DNA of 64,000 bases, from contig JBGAPI010000012.1 of the NCBI GenBank assembly GCA_044221335.1, forward strand, positions 1 through 64,000, given 5' to 3'. Below the pieces are notes generated by a model. The model ran no database searches and was not told where the DNA came from. It saw only the letters and a program-made list of their open reading frames with translations. Each line of letters begins with the position of its first letter. Positions within the stretch are counted from its first letter, which is position 1. Shown here in pieces: positions 8,855 to 20,194 of the stretch. This stretch comes from JBGAPI01 sp044221335. GTDB lineage: Bacteria; Pseudomonadota; Gammaproteobacteria; Xanthomonadales; Ahniellaceae. The translations under genes were made by a program, and so were the position numbers.

Positions 8855-9108
8855 GCGGGCGCCTTGCCGGTCAGGACGGTGTACTTCGCGAGCAGCTGTT
8901 CGCGCGATTCGGTGTGCTCCGGGTCGACCAGGATGCACTCGACCGGACAGACCTCGATGCACTGCGGCTGCTCGAAGTGGCCGACGCATTCGGTGCACTT
9001 GTCGTGCGCGATGACGTAGATCTGCTCCCCCTGCGAGATCGCCTTGTTCGGGCACTCGGGCTCGCAGACGTCGCAGTTGATGCATTGGTCGGTGATGAAT
9101 AGGGCCAT
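8851..9108 (-). CDS. yfhL: YfhL-type 2[4Fe-4S] ferredoxin
   Basis: A small cytoplasmic electron carrier of 85 aa. The first cluster motif is CINCDVCEPECPN (from residue 9), and the second is CTECVGHFEQPQCIEVCP, with the insertion between its second and third cysteines that marks the YfhL/Allochromatium-type ferredoxins. I used ATG 9108 (MALFITDQC) because it matches the family N terminus; the ATG at 9132 would add 8 residues. A ferredoxin of this kind close to coaD is a common arrangement in gammaproteobacteria. It overlaps ggt by 4 bp. Confidence 0.92.
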   Translation of the reverse strand: MALFITDQCINCDVCEPECPNKAISQGEQIYVIAHDKCTECVGHFEQPQCIEVCPVECILVDPEHTESREQLLAKYTVLTGKAPA

Positions 9109-9177
9109 GGCGTTTTCGTGCTGCCCCCTCACCCTGCCCTCATTCCCGCCAACGCTACTCGCGTTGGCCTTCGGCGG

Positions 9178-9205
9178 GTAGGAGTGCCATTCATGGCACT
9201 CCTAC
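9178..9205. repeat. 28-bp perfect palindrome (GTAG-type)
   Basis: The sequence reads GTAGGAGTGCCATTCATGGC and continues to CTCCTAC, symmetric throughout, with GTAG at both ends. It lies between the ferredoxin and the lipoprotein gene and belongs to the GTAGGAG variant of the REP family. Confidence 0.85.
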
Positions 9206-9261
9206 AATTCCCGCCTCAGCCCCGCAGGCGGGGGAGAGGGAAAAGCTCTCGCTCTTTGCTG

Positions 9262-9286
9262 AGGGAATTTGCGCAGCAAATTCCCT
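9262..9286. terminator. Strong stem-loop directly after the lipoprotein gene
   Basis: AGGGAATTTGC and GCAAATTCCCT form an 11-bp stem with a 3-base loop. On the minus strand it follows the TAA stop of the lipoprotein gene with no gap. There is no T tract, so it may stabilise the 3' end rather than terminate. A related hairpin (GGGATTCCGC and its partner) lies at 23565-23592. Confidence 0.55.
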
Positions 9287-9801
9287 TACTGCTTCATCTC
9301 GATGAACATGAACTCCGCGTCGGACGGCGCGGCGATCGCCTTGATCCGGTCGGAGTTGGCGGTGTCGCCGATGTAGACGACGCGGACGCCCTTCAGCGAC
9401 TTCGGACCGGCGAACTTGAACGCGTCGGCCATGAGATCGCCGGTGTGGGTCGGGTTCGGGCCGGCGAAGCACAGCAGCGAGCCGGCCTGGACGCCGCGAC
9501 CGATCGCATTCTGCGCCGCCTCGAGCTGGGCCTGGTAGCCGCGCTTGGCCTCGTCGTCGTCGCCCACCGGCACGAAGTAGACGTAGGGGCGGCGATAGCG
9601 CTGGTCGACCACGTTGCCGGCGGTCATCACGTCCTCGATGTACTTCTTCCAGCCGTCGGTGTTGTTGTCGGTGGGGGCGCGCAGGTCCTCGAGCTTCACC
9701 ACCGGCTTGGCGGCTTCCGTGGGGGCGGCCGGCTTCTGCTGGCAGGCGGACAGGGAGAGCATCGCGGCGAAGGCGACGGCGAGGAAACGGAAGGACGACA
9801 T
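9286..9801 (-). CDS. Putative lipoprotein of unknown function
   Basis: I do not recognise the family. The 171-aa protein starts with a lipoprotein signal (MSSFRFLAVAFAAMLSLSACQQ); the lipobox LSAC puts the lipidated Cys at about residue 19, so it is probably membrane-anchored in the periplasm. The mature part has an alpha/beta look, with VRVVYIGDTANSDRIKAIA resembling a Rossmann-like or thioredoxin-like strand-loop-helix. The line GWKKYIEDVMTAGNVVDQRYRRPYVYFVP may be a conserved core. It lies 41 bp downstream of coaD on the same strand and is followed by a strong hairpin. Confidence 0.75.
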   Translation of the reverse strand: MSSFRFLAVAFAAMLSLSACQQKPAAPTEAAKPVVKLEDLRAPTDNNTDGWKKYIEDVMTAGNVVDQRYRRPYVYFVPVGDDDEAKRGYQAQLEAAQNAIGRGVQAGSLLCFAGPNPTHTGDLMADAFKFAGPKSLKGVRVVYIGDTANSDRIKAIAAPSDAEFMFIEMKQ

Positions 9802-9842
9802 GGCGATACCTCTGGTTTGCGTATGGTTGGACGGGACAGCGA

Positions 9843-10352
9843 TCAGGACTTGCGGCCGTAGTGCTCGACGAGCGCGCGGCGGACGGCCGGATGGACGAAA
9901 CCGGAGACGTCGCCGCCGAGGCGCGCGATCTCGCGCACCAGCGACGAGGAGATGAAGCTGTACTGCTCGGCCGGGGTCAGGAACAGCGTCTCGGCATCCG
10001 GGATCAGGTGCCGGTTCATGCTCGCGAGCTGGAACTCGTACTCGAAGTCGGACACCGCGCGCAGGCCGCGCAGGATCACGCCGGCGCCGGTCTCCCGGAT
10101 GAAGTCGGCGAGCAGTGAATGGAAACCGCGGATCTCGACGTTCTTGTAGTCGACGAGCGCCTCGCGCGCCAGGTCGATGCGCCACTGCAGCCCCATCGCC
10201 GGCCCTTTCGACGGGCTCTCGGCCACGCCGACGATCACCCGGTCGAACAGCGGTGCGGCGCGCGCGACGAGGTCGATGTGCCCGTTGGTGATCGGATCGA
10301 AGGTGCCGGGATAGACCGCGACACGGGCACGCTGCGGTGACACGTTGCTCAT
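9843..10352 (-). CDS. coaD: Phosphopantetheine adenylyltransferase
   Basis: CoaD transfers AMP from ATP to 4'-phosphopantetheine, the penultimate step of coenzyme A synthesis. The 169-aa protein has the nucleotidyltransferase motif YPGTFDPITNGH (residues 14-25), the substrate-binding stretch RGLRAVSDFEYEFQLASMNR, and SFISSSLVREIA, the ISSS motif near the C terminus. The length is normal for the family. The start ATG at 10352 is the only good candidate. It is followed by the lipoprotein and ferredoxin genes on the same strand, and separated from rsmD upstream by a cluster of REP units. Confidence 0.97.
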   Translation of the reverse strand: MSNVSPQRARVAVYPGTFDPITNGHIDLVARAAPLFDRVIVGVAESPSKGPAMGLQWRIDLAREALVDYKNVEIRGFHSLLADFIRETGAGVILRGLRAVSDFEYEFQLASMNRHLIPDAETLFLTPAEQYSFISSSLVREIARLGGDVSGFVHPAVRRALVEHYGRKS

Positions 10353-10397
10353 GGGACGCCGGGGCCGGGTGAAAATCCGGCGAAGCTTAGCGCAGTT

Positions 10398-10558
10398 GTA
10401 GGGCGCGCATTGCGCGCCATCGCCGGGCGCTTCGGACGAGCGCTCGAGTACGAAAAGCCTCGGAGAGCGCAGGGCGCGCCATGCGCGCCATTGCGAGTCG
10501 TTTCGGCGTCGGTGGCCAGCTCGATGCGCACGGCGATGGCGCGCAGTGCGCGCCCTAC
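10398..10558. repeat. Cluster of three GTAG-type REP units between rsmD and coaD
   Basis: Palindromes of the GGGCGCGC/GCGCGCC type occur at 10398-10418 (GTAGGGCGCGCATTGCGCGC), about 10469-10489, and 10538-10558. On the minus strand the last one starts GTAGGGCGCGC, and its TAG is the rsmD stop. The gap of about 200 bp holds no gene. Confidence 0.85.
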
Positions 10559-11193
10559 GCCCTCCATAGCGCGAATCGCACCTCGCCGGCCTTCCCTTCC
10601 CGATGAATCTTCCACCCCTCGGGAATCACGATCTCCGCCCCCGGCGGCGACTCCACGTACACCAGCGCCCCGTCCGCCAGCCAGCCGCCGTCGACCAGTC
10701 GGGCCAGCGTCGCCGTCCACAGCCCCGCCGCGAACGGCGGATCGACGAACACCACGTCGTACGGCGCCGCCGGTGTCGCGGCAAGAAAGCGCTCGGCGGT
10801 CGAGGCCACGACCTCGGTACCGGTCGCGGACAGGCGCGCGACGTTCGCACGCAGCGCGGCCGCGAGCTCGGGGTCGGCCTCGACCAGCGTCACCGCCGCC
10901 GCCTCGCGCGACCACGCCTCGATCCCCAGCGCCCCGCTGCCGGCGAACAGGTCGAGCGCGCGCTTGCCCGGCAGAACGAAGGCCAGCCAGTCGAACAGCG
11001 TCACCCGGACGCGGTCCGGCGTGGGCCGGAGGCCCGGACGATCAGGCACCGCGAGCTTCGAGCCGCGGAGGCGGCCGGCGATCAGGCGCACCGAGCCGAC
11101 GGGCTTGCCGCCACCCCGTCTCCAGTCCTTCGTCGAATCCGAGACACCGGGCGCGACGTTCCTGCCGCGAGGAGGGTCGGAGCGGCGCCTCAT
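10555..11193 (-). CDS. rsmD: 16S rRNA (guanine966-N2)-methyltransferase RsmD
   Basis: RsmD methylates G966 of 16S rRNA with S-adenosylmethionine. The 212-aa protein has the SAM-binding motif DLFAGSGALGIEA (residues 81-93) and the catalytic DPPF (151-154), plus RPTPDRVRVTLFDWL, equivalent to the family's RPTxxRVRExLFNWL. The family usually begins near GSVRLIAGRLRGSKL (about residue 33), so the true start may be a later GTG and the first 30 Arg-rich residues may not be translated. The stop TAG comes from a REP palindrome. Confidence 0.9.
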   Translation of the reverse strand: MRRRSDPPRGRNVAPGVSDSTKDWRRGGGKPVGSVRLIAGRLRGSKLAVPDRPGLRPTPDRVRVTLFDWLAFVLPGKRALDLFAGSGALGIEAWSREAAAVTLVEADPELAAALRANVARLSATGTEVVASTAERFLAATPAAPYDVVFVDPPFAAGLWTATLARLVDGGWLADGALVYVESPPGAEIVIPEGWKIHREGKAGEVRFALWRA

Positions 11194-11353
11194 CGCGGGC
11201 GACTCCGCGTCGTGACTTCGACGATGTCAATCGATCGATCCACGATCGGCGACGCCGCCATCGGTGCTTGCACGGTGAACCGCGCTCCAGGTCTCCGCAA
11301 ACCCCCTGGGCCCTTTCCCGGTCGGAGCCGGAGCACCTCGAGCGAGGAGACCA
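11194..11353. other. Intergenic region upstream of rsmD
   Basis: A GC-rich gap of 160 bp between the ECF sigma gene and rsmD, both on the minus strand. It should hold the rsmD promoter, but I see no clear -10/-35 pair and no repeat. Confidence 0.3.
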
Positions 11354-11920
11354 TCACGAGGGCTGCGGCATCACGTCTGCCAGGAACGCCCGCGCCATGT
11401 CCCAGTGCCTTCGCACGGTGCGCTCGGTGACCTTGCGGATGCCGGCGATCTCGACGAACGACAATCCCCCGAAGAAGTGCCACTCGACCAGTTCGGCGAG
11501 ATCGGGATCGGCCGCGGCGAGCTTTTCCAGTCCCGCATCGATCGACAGCAGCTGGTCCAGCGCGACGGAACCGTCGCCGAGGCGCTCGGTGAGCTCGGTG
11601 CGGAACTGGCCGCCGCCGTGCTTGATCGCGGCGCGCTGGCGCACCATGTCGATCAGCACCTGGCGCATCGCACGCGCGGCGAAGCTGTAGAAGTGATGGC
11701 TGCCCTCGAGCTCGCGGCCGACGTCGTGCGCGAGCTTGAGATACACCTCGTGCACCAGCGTCGTCGGATTGATCGTGACGCCGTTGGCGCTGCGCCGGAT
11801 GGCGCCGCGCGCGATCTTGCGCAGTTCGCCGTACACCATCGTGTACAGCTTGTCCTTGGCAGCGACATCGCCGGCCGCGACTGCGCCCAGCAGGGTGGTG
11901 ACTTCGGGACGACCTGTCAT
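11354..11920 (-). CDS. ECF-type RNA polymerase sigma factor (kinase-linked subfamily)
   Basis: This 188-aa protein is a short sigma-70 relative lacking a region 1. Region 2 covers about residues 20-95 (LRKIARGAIRRS, PTTLVHEVYLKLA, FYSFAARAMRQVLIDMVRQRA). Region 4 is at about 130-185, with the helix-turn-helix GGLSFVEIAGIRKVTERTVRRHW. The wording matches the ECF-like sigma group often found beside Ser/Thr protein kinases. Two such kinase genes lie directly upstream on the same strand, and no anti-sigma gene is visible. Phosphorylation is therefore a plausible activation route, which is inference. The start ATG 11920 is preceded by no strong SD. Confidence 0.88.
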   Translation of the reverse strand: MTGRPEVTTLLGAVAAGDVAAKDKLYTMVYGELRKIARGAIRRSANGVTINPTTLVHEVYLKLAHDVGRELEGSHHFYSFAARAMRQVLIDMVRQRAAIKHGGGQFRTELTERLGDGSVALDQLLSIDAGLEKLAAADPDLAELVEWHFFGGLSFVEIAGIRKVTERTVRRHWDMARAFLADVMPQPS

Positions 11921-11981
11921 TCGCGGGGCTCGGCGGGGTGATGAGGGATTGTGCTCGGCGGTGGCGCGTGGCTCAAGCAGG

Positions 11982-12041
11982 TGCAGGTCGGGCCATGCCC
12001 GCCATCGCGAGGCGTCTCGGCAATGGCGCGCAGGGCGCGCC

Positions 12042-12045
<4 letters not shown>
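11982..12045. repeat. GTAG-type REP pair at the 3' end of the first kinase gene
   Basis: Two facing palindromes (GGGCCATGCCCGCC and GGCGCGCAGGGCGCGCC) are joined by the common spacer ATCGCGAGGCGTCTCGG. On the minus strand the inner unit reads GTAGGGCGCGC, and its TAG is the stop codon of the kinase gene that ends at 12042. Confidence 0.85.
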
Positions 12046-14654
<2,609 letters not shown>

Positions 14655-14795
14655 GCCTTCGGAGACTAGCGCGGGTGAGTCCAGGGACGAGATTCAGAGG
14701 CGCGCGCGGACATCGGGCGGAGCAGCGCCTGCGGCAGGCGCCGCGGCGGCGGGCGGTCGGCGAGGCGGCGAATCGGAACTCGATCGGCTTTCTTC

Positions 14796-17432
14796 CTAGC
14801 GCCTCCGCGCCCGCCGCACGAGCTGCTCCCGCTCCGTGGTCCAGCGCGACCGCAGCTCGGCGAATTCGGTCACGTCGCCGAGCATCGACACGGCCTCCGC
14901 GAGGTGCTCCGCGGCGCGGGTCGGTTCGCCCTCCGCGAGTGCCAGATGGGCCCGGGCGGCCAGCAGTGCCGCGCGCGAATCCGGCGGCCAGTCGCCCTGG
15001 GCGAACAAGGCCTCGGCCTTGGCGATCTGCGCGCGCGCCATGTCGAGGTCGCCGAGCGCGAGGGCACACTCCGCCGTCGAGGTGTACAGCGTGTTGTAGT
15101 TGGGGGCGTTGCGTTCGAGGATCGGCTCCCAGACCCGCTGCACTTCGAGGTACACCGGAATCGCCTCGGCGCAGCGGCCGTGGCTCTTCAGCAGGCCGGC
15201 GACATTGGACAGCGCGCCGCCGACACCGCCGGAATTGCCGCCGGACGAGACCCGGTAGACCTCGGCGGCATCCTTGTAGGCCTGCAGCGCGCGCTCCCAC
15301 TGGCCGTCCAGGGCGGCGTAGGCGTTGGCGCGATCCCACAGGTTGACGCCCCATTCCTGGCTGCGTTCACCCAGCACCTCGCGGATCTTCTCGCCCACCG
15401 GCTCGAGCACGGCGAGCCCCTGTTCCGGCTTGCCGGCGGAGGTGAGGTGCCAGCCCAGCGTCATCGTGACCTTGAGCGTGCGGGCGTGGTCCGGTCCGTA
15501 GAGCGCATTGGCGAGCGCCACCGAGCGGCGCAGGTCGCGCTCGGCATCGGCATAGCGCCCGAGATCGGTCTCGCTGGCACCGCGCCGGGCGAGGGCGCGA
15601 TGCAGCAGTTCGTCGTGCACACGGCCACGCTGCGCCTCGGCGTTGCGGATCGCGTCCTCGGCGATCGCCAGGCAGGCGCTGGATTCGCCGCCGGAGCGCA
15701 GCAGCGTCCAGCGGGTGTGGTAGAGGCCGTCGCGGACGATCGCGCTGGCCTCGTCGGCACCGCGGGCCAGCTGCAGCGCTTCGCTACTCCAGGTCTTGGC
15801 CTGCGCGAATTCGCCGTTGTTGAGGGCGGCGAAGGCACCGCGTTCCAGGGCCTGGGCGAGCTGGGAGGAATCGGTCGCCTGCGCCCGCAGGTCGTCGATC
15901 GCCTGCCGGTACAAGGGCAGCGCGCGGGCCGGCAGAGCCATGCCGGCGTAGGCATTGGCGATCTGCAGGGAGGTCGGCCCGCGCAGCTCGGGGTGCTGGT
16001 CGAGATGGACGCCGAGGTCTTTTGCCGCTGCGTCGAGAAGGTCCTCCAGCGAGCGCTTGCCGCCCTGCCCGGAAGACAGGTCGGCGGCATTGAACACGCT
16101 GTTCATCAGCTGCACCGATACCCGAAGCCGTTCCGCGTCGGCCCGTGCCTGGCGGGCCTGCGCGGTCGCGTAGGCGGTGACGCCGAGCAGGGCCACCACC
16201 GCGACCGCCGAGACCCCGACCACCAGCCGGTGGCGCTGCACGAAGCGCGCCATCTGGTACGCACGCCCCCCGTGGCGAGCGGCGACCGCACGCCCGTCGA
16301 GAAAGGCCTCGAGGTCGGCGATCAGCGCGTCCATCGAGCCGTAGCGCTCCGCCGGCTCCTTCGCGAGGCAGTGGCGCACGATCGCGTCGAGATCGCGACT
16401 CAGTTCGGCCGACCGCACGCCGCCGCCGGCGCGCTCGCGGGCGGCCGCCGCGCGGTTCGCCTCGGCCAGCGCACGCGACAGGGTCGACGGCTCGTCCTCC
16501 AGCACGGCGCGCGCCAGCGCCATCGGATCCTCGGTGTCGCTGTCGAACGGCAGGCGCCCGCTGATCAGCTGGTACAGCAGCACGCCGAACTGGTAGACGT
16601 CGGTGGCGACGGTGACGGCGGCGCCGCGGAACTGTTCCGGTGCGGCGTAGGACGGCGTCATCGGGCCTATCCGGTTCAGCGTCAGCCGCTTGCCACTGCC
16701 GTCGCCGATCAGCTTCGCGATGCCGAAGTCGAGCAGCTTGGGACGGCCCTCGACGCGATCGACCAGGATGTTCGACGGCTTGATGTCGCGGTGGATGACG
16801 AGGTTGCGGTGCGCGTGCGCCAGCGCCGCGGCGACCTTGATCGCCATCGAGAGGCGCTCCGCCAGCGTCAATCGCCGGTCGCGGCAGAACGCGGTCAGCG
16901 ACACGCCGTCGACGTACTCCATCGCGAGGTAGGGCAGTCCGTCGTCGGTCTCGCCGCCGTCGATCAGCTGCGCGATGTTCGGATGCTTCAGCGCTGCGAG
17001 GATCTCCTGCTCGTTGCGGAAGCGCTCGCGCAGGCCCGGATGCGCCGACAACAGCAGCTTGATCGCGACCCGCTGCTCGAACCCGCCTTCGACCCGGACA
17101 CCGAGATAGACCGTCCCCATGCCGCCGGCACCGAGCAGCGACTCGAGCCGGAATGCGCCGACCCGACGCCCGATCTGCCGGCGATCCCAGTCCGTGGTGG
17201 CCCCGCCGTCGGTGCCGTCGGCCGCGACCAGGCCGTCCGCGGCGATCGCCATCGCGCCGCGGCCGATGCCGCCCTGCGACGCTTCCTGGTGGGAAACCAG
17301 GCGCACGAGCTCCTCGTGCAGCTCGGGCTGCTCGCGCCGGAGGCTGTCAAGAAAGTCGGCGCGCGCGCTGCCTTCGAGATCGAGTGCGCGATCGAGCAGC
17401 GGGCGCAGGCGTTGCCAACGTAGCGGGTCCAT
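14796..17432 (-). CDS. Ser/Thr protein kinase with transmembrane segment and TPR-like C terminus (paralogue)
   Basis: Same architecture as the gene downstream, 878 aa: kinase domain at about residues 94-375 with GAGGMGTVYL, Lys125, HRDIKPSN (214-221) and DFG (235-237), then a transmembrane segment near 405-425 and a TPR-like tail. Catalytic residues are intact, so it should be active. The ATG at 17432 gives the MDPLRWQRLRPLLD start shared with the paralogue; the longer open frame to 17792 is rejected. The order paralogue 2, paralogue 1, sigma factor on one strand suggests a duplicated kinase feeding one regulator. The 141-bp gap between the kinases contains no repeat. Confidence 0.92.
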   Translation of the reverse strand: MDPLRWQRLRPLLDRALDLEGSARADFLDSLRREQPELHEELVRLVSHQEASQGGIGRGAMAIAADGLVAADGTDGGATTDWDRRQIGRRVGAFRLESLLGAGGMGTVYLGVRVEGGFEQRVAIKLLLSAHPGLRERFRNEQEILAALKHPNIAQLIDGGETDDGLPYLAMEYVDGVSLTAFCRDRRLTLAERLSMAIKVAAALAHAHRNLVIHRDIKPSNILVDRVEGRPKLLDFGIAKLIGDGSGKRLTLNRIGPMTPSYAAPEQFRGAAVTVATDVYQFGVLLYQLISGRLPFDSDTEDPMALARAVLEDEPSTLSRALAEANRAAAARERAGGGVRSAELSRDLDAIVRHCLAKEPAERYGSMDALIADLEAFLDGRAVAARHGGRAYQMARFVQRHRLVVGVSAVAVVALLGVTAYATAQARQARADAERLRVSVQLMNSVFNAADLSSGQGGKRSLEDLLDAAAKDLGVHLDQHPELRGPTSLQIANAYAGMALPARALPLYRQAIDDLRAQATDSSQLAQALERGAFAALNNGEFAQAKTWSSEALQLARGADEASAIVRDGLYHTRWTLLRSGGESSACLAIAEDAIRNAEAQRGRVHDELLHRALARRGASETDLGRYADAERDLRRSVALANALYGPDHARTLKVTMTLGWHLTSAGKPEQGLAVLEPVGEKIREVLGERSQEWGVNLWDRANAYAALDGQWERALQAYKDAAEVYRVSSGGNSGGVGGALSNVAGLLKSHGRCAEAIPVYLEVQRVWEPILERNAPNYNTLYTSTAECALALGDLDMARAQIAKAEALFAQGDWPPDSRAALLAARAHLALAEGEPTRAAEHLAEAVSMLGDVTEFAELRSRWTTEREQLVRRARRR

Positions 17433-17632
17433 GAGCGGAAGCGTAGCGCCCGGCTTTGGCCGTGCGGAATCCGCATTCCGCCGTCGGCGCGCGACGAGAC
17501 CATCGGCCCGTCTTGCGGCCGGCGACCGCCCCCGGTGAACCCGCACCGCACCTTCCTTGCCGCCGCGCCATGTCCGGTCGCGGAAGCATTTCCCGTCCCT
17601 GTCGGCTGTCCACCCCTGCCCCGGAGACCGCC

Positions 17633-19687
17633 GTGATCCTTCCGAAGACCCGCCGCCTGACCCTCGCCCTGCTCGCCGCCCTCGTCCTCGGCCCCGCCGC
17701 ACAGGCCGCGCCGTTCGTCTACCAGGGCGCCTTGAGCGACCGCGGCCAGCCGGCCAACGGCGCCTTCGACCTGCAACTGCAGGTGTACGCAAGCCGATCC
17801 GGCGCCGATCCGGTCGGCACGCCGATCACCCTGCCCGCGGTTGCGGTGAAGAACGGCGTGTTCAAGGTCGATACGGACCTGGCGACGAAAGGGCTGGCTG
17901 GCGATGCCTACGTCGCCGTGGCCGTGCGCGCCAGCGGCAGCGGCGAGGCCTTCGTCGCGATCGACGGCCGCGCGAAGCTCGCGCTGGCACCGACCACGGT
18001 CGGCGTGTGCTGGTCGACGCTGGGTGATGCCGGCTCCGATTCCGCCCTCAACTTCCTCGGCACCACCGATTCCCAGGCCTTCGAGATCCGCACCAACAAC
18101 CAGCGCTCGCTGCGGCTGATCCCGGTCCTCGGCCAGCCGCAGATCGGCATCAACGTGCTCGCCGGCGCCGCCAGCAACTCCATCGCCGCGGGCGCGAACT
18201 TCGCCACCATCGCCGGCGGCGGCTTCTCCGGCGCGACATCGCTGCCGAACCAGGTCGCCAGCACGGGCAGCACGGTGAGCGGCGGTGCCGGCAACATCGC
18301 CGGCGATCCGCTGCAGGCGCCGAACCTCACCACCTACGCGACCGTCGGCGGCGGCGCCAACAACAAGGCCAATGGCGGCAGTGCCACCGTCGCCGGCGGA
18401 TCCGGCAACACCGCCGCGAATTCGAGTTTCGTCGGCGGCGGCTATCTCAACGTCGCCAGCGGCCTGGTGTCGACGATCGCCGGCGGCGGCGGCAATACCG
18501 CCAGCGGCGGCTCGGTCGCGATCGGCGGCGGCGAGAACAACGTCGGCGCCGCCTACGTCTCGGTGATCGGCGGCGGCAACGGCAACGTCGTCACCGGCAA
18601 CGCGGCCACCATCCCCGGCGGCGTGGCCAACATCGCGGGTGGCGTCGTCAGTTTCGCGGCCGGCGAGGCCGCGATCGTGCGCGCCGCGCAGAACACGGCG
18701 GGGGTCGACCCGGCCTACTGGAGCGGCGACAACAACGGCGATGAGGGCACCTTCGTCTGGGCCGACCAGTCGTCGTTCCAGGCGCTCGTCAGCACCGGCC
18801 CCAACCAGTTCCTCGTTCGCGCCAAGGGCGGCGTCGGCATCAACACCAACCAGCCGACGACCAGCCTCGACGTGATCAACGCGACCAACACCACCGCGGC
18901 CTACGTCTACAACCAGCTGACCGCCGCGACCAGCAACGGCCTCACCGTGCGGCTGGGCGCGTCCACCGCCGGCACCGGCAACAACTTCCTGACCTTCCAG
19001 AAGGGCAGCGGTGCCGGCATCGGCGCGATCGAGGGCAACGGTGCCGGCGGCGTCCAGCTGAACACCACCGGCGCCGACTACGGCGAATACCTTCCGCTTG
19101 CCGATCGCCACGAGGACCTCGCGCCCGGCGACGTCGTCGGCATCCGCGACGGCCACATCGCGCGCTCCACGGAGGACGCCGACGCGATCGGCGTGATCTC
19201 CACCGGCGCCGCGGTCGCCGGCAACAGCCCCGGCGAGAATCGAGAAGCCTCGCACCGGATCGTCGCGTTCGTCGGACAGGTCGAGGTGACGGTCGAGGGC
19301 CCGGTCGACGCCGGCGACCTGCTGATCCCGAGCGGTCGCGACGACGGGCGTGCCCGCGCCATCGCTCCGTCCGCGCTCGACGCGGCCAGTGCCCGCCGCG
19401 TGATCGGCCGCGCGTGGTCGAGCCACGACGGGGACGGCGTCCACCGCGTGCGCACCTTCGTCACCCTCGGCGGCCTGGCCGAGCCCGCGCTGGCTCGCGC
19501 CGAAGCGGCCGAGCGGCAGGCCGTGAGCGCCGCACGCGAAGTCGCGGTGCTGCAGGCGCAGCGCGCGGCCAGCGATCAGCAGGTCGCCGATCTGCGTGCC
19601 GAGATCGAACAGCTGCGCCATCAGCAGGAGCGCCTGGCCGCGCTGCTGGAAGGCGGCGCCGCGAAGGCCGTCGCGACCAGTCGCTGA
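17633..19687 (+). CDS. Secreted repeat-rich adhesin-like protein with C-terminal coiled coil
   Basis: A 684-aa exported protein. The signal peptide (LTLALLAALVLGPAAQA) ends near residue 24, followed by a domain starting FVYQGALSDRGQPANGAFDLQ, seen in many surface proteins. Residues of about 180-360 are degenerate repeats rich in GGGxNxAxG (VGGGANNKANGG, IAGGGGNTASGG, IGGGENNVGA), like the head repeats of trimeric adhesins of the YadA type. Around residue 480 comes GADYGEYLPLADRHEDLAPGD, similar to regions that close such fibres (peptidase G2-like). The last 60 residues are a likely coiled coil. I chose GTG 17633 (GGAG 6 bp upstream) because it starts the signal peptide. No outer-membrane anchor barrel is seen. 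Confidence 0.7.
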   Translation: MILPKTRRLTLALLAALVLGPAAQAAPFVYQGALSDRGQPANGAFDLQLQVYASRSGADPVGTPITLPAVAVKNGVFKVDTDLATKGLAGDAYVAVAVRASGSGEAFVAIDGRAKLALAPTTVGVCWSTLGDAGSDSALNFLGTTDSQAFEIRTNNQRSLRLIPVLGQPQIGINVLAGAASNSIAAGANFATIAGGGFSGATSLPNQVASTGSTVSGGAGNIAGDPLQAPNLTTYATVGGGANNKANGGSATVAGGSGNTAANSSFVGGGYLNVASGLVSTIAGGGGNTASGGSVAIGGGENNVGAAYVSVIGGGNGNVVTGNAATIPGGVANIAGGVVSFAAGEAAIVRAAQNTAGVDPAYWSGDNNGDEGTFVWADQSSFQALVSTGPNQFLVRAKGGVGINTNQPTTSLDVINATNTTAAYVYNQLTAATSNGLTVRLGASTAGTGNNFLTFQKGSGAGIGAIEGNGAGGVQLNTTGADYGEYLPLADRHEDLAPGDVVGIRDGHIARSTEDADAIGVISTGAAVAGNSPGENREASHRIVAFVGQVEVTVEGPVDAGDLLIPSGRDDGRARAIAPSALDAASARRVIGRAWSSHDGDGVHRVRTFVTLGGLAEPALARAEAAERQAVSAAREVAVLQAQRAASDQQVADLRAEIEQLRHQQERLAALLEGGAAKAVATSR

Positions 19688-19701
19688 GCGGAGCACGGAT
19701 C

Positions 19702-20004
19702 ATGAGCTTCTCGACCGTCACTGCCACCGCGCGACGCGGACTCGCGCTCGCCATGCTCGTCCTCGCCTCCGGCGGCGCGCTCGCCGCGCCGTCCGAGCGC
19801 GACGACCCGGCGCCGTCGACGCCGCGCTTCGCGGTCGACGCGCGGATCGCGCCGACACCGCCCACCTCGTCCGACGGCCGCTTCCAGATCACGGCGAGCG
19901 CGAAGCTCGCCGACGAGCCGTCGCAGCGCTATCAGCTGAAGGCGATCACCGCCGACTGCAGCAACACGATCGCCGATGCGGTGTTCAAGGACGGCTTCGA
20001 ATAG
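19702..20004 (+). CDS. Small secreted protein with C-terminal FKDGFE tail
   Basis: A 100-aa protein with a signal peptide (LALAMLVLASGGALA), a Pro-rich linker and a short domain (GRFQITASAKLADEPSQRYQLKAI). It ends in VFKDGFE. The unrelated protein at 26763-27815 ends in LFSNGFE, so the tail looks like a shared sorting or anchoring signal. It starts 14 bp after the adhesin-like gene and is probably cotranscribed with it. Function unknown. Confidence 0.72.
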   Translation: MSFSTVTATARRGLALAMLVLASGGALAAPSERDDPAPSTPRFAVDARIAPTPPTSSDGRFQITASAKLADEPSQRYQLKAITADCSNTIADAVFKDGFE

Positions 20005-20194
20005 GGGCCGCCCCGGAAGCCTCGCCATCCTCACCCGTCGGAGTCGCCTGGGACCCGCCTCGCCCGCACATCCGGGCAAACGCTCTCTCCGCGCCCCGAC
20101 GGCGGGCCGGGTTCCGTCCGACGATTTCCCTCGCGTCTTCGCACCTTCGCTCGGGTCCGCTAAGGTCCGAGACCTCGTTCCGCCAGGTCCGGCG

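Noticed and set aside
9119..9861. Plus-strand gene over the lipoprotein region
   Set aside because: The text is His/Arg/Gly-rich and matches a shadow; the lipoprotein frame on the minus strand has a signal peptide and lipobox.
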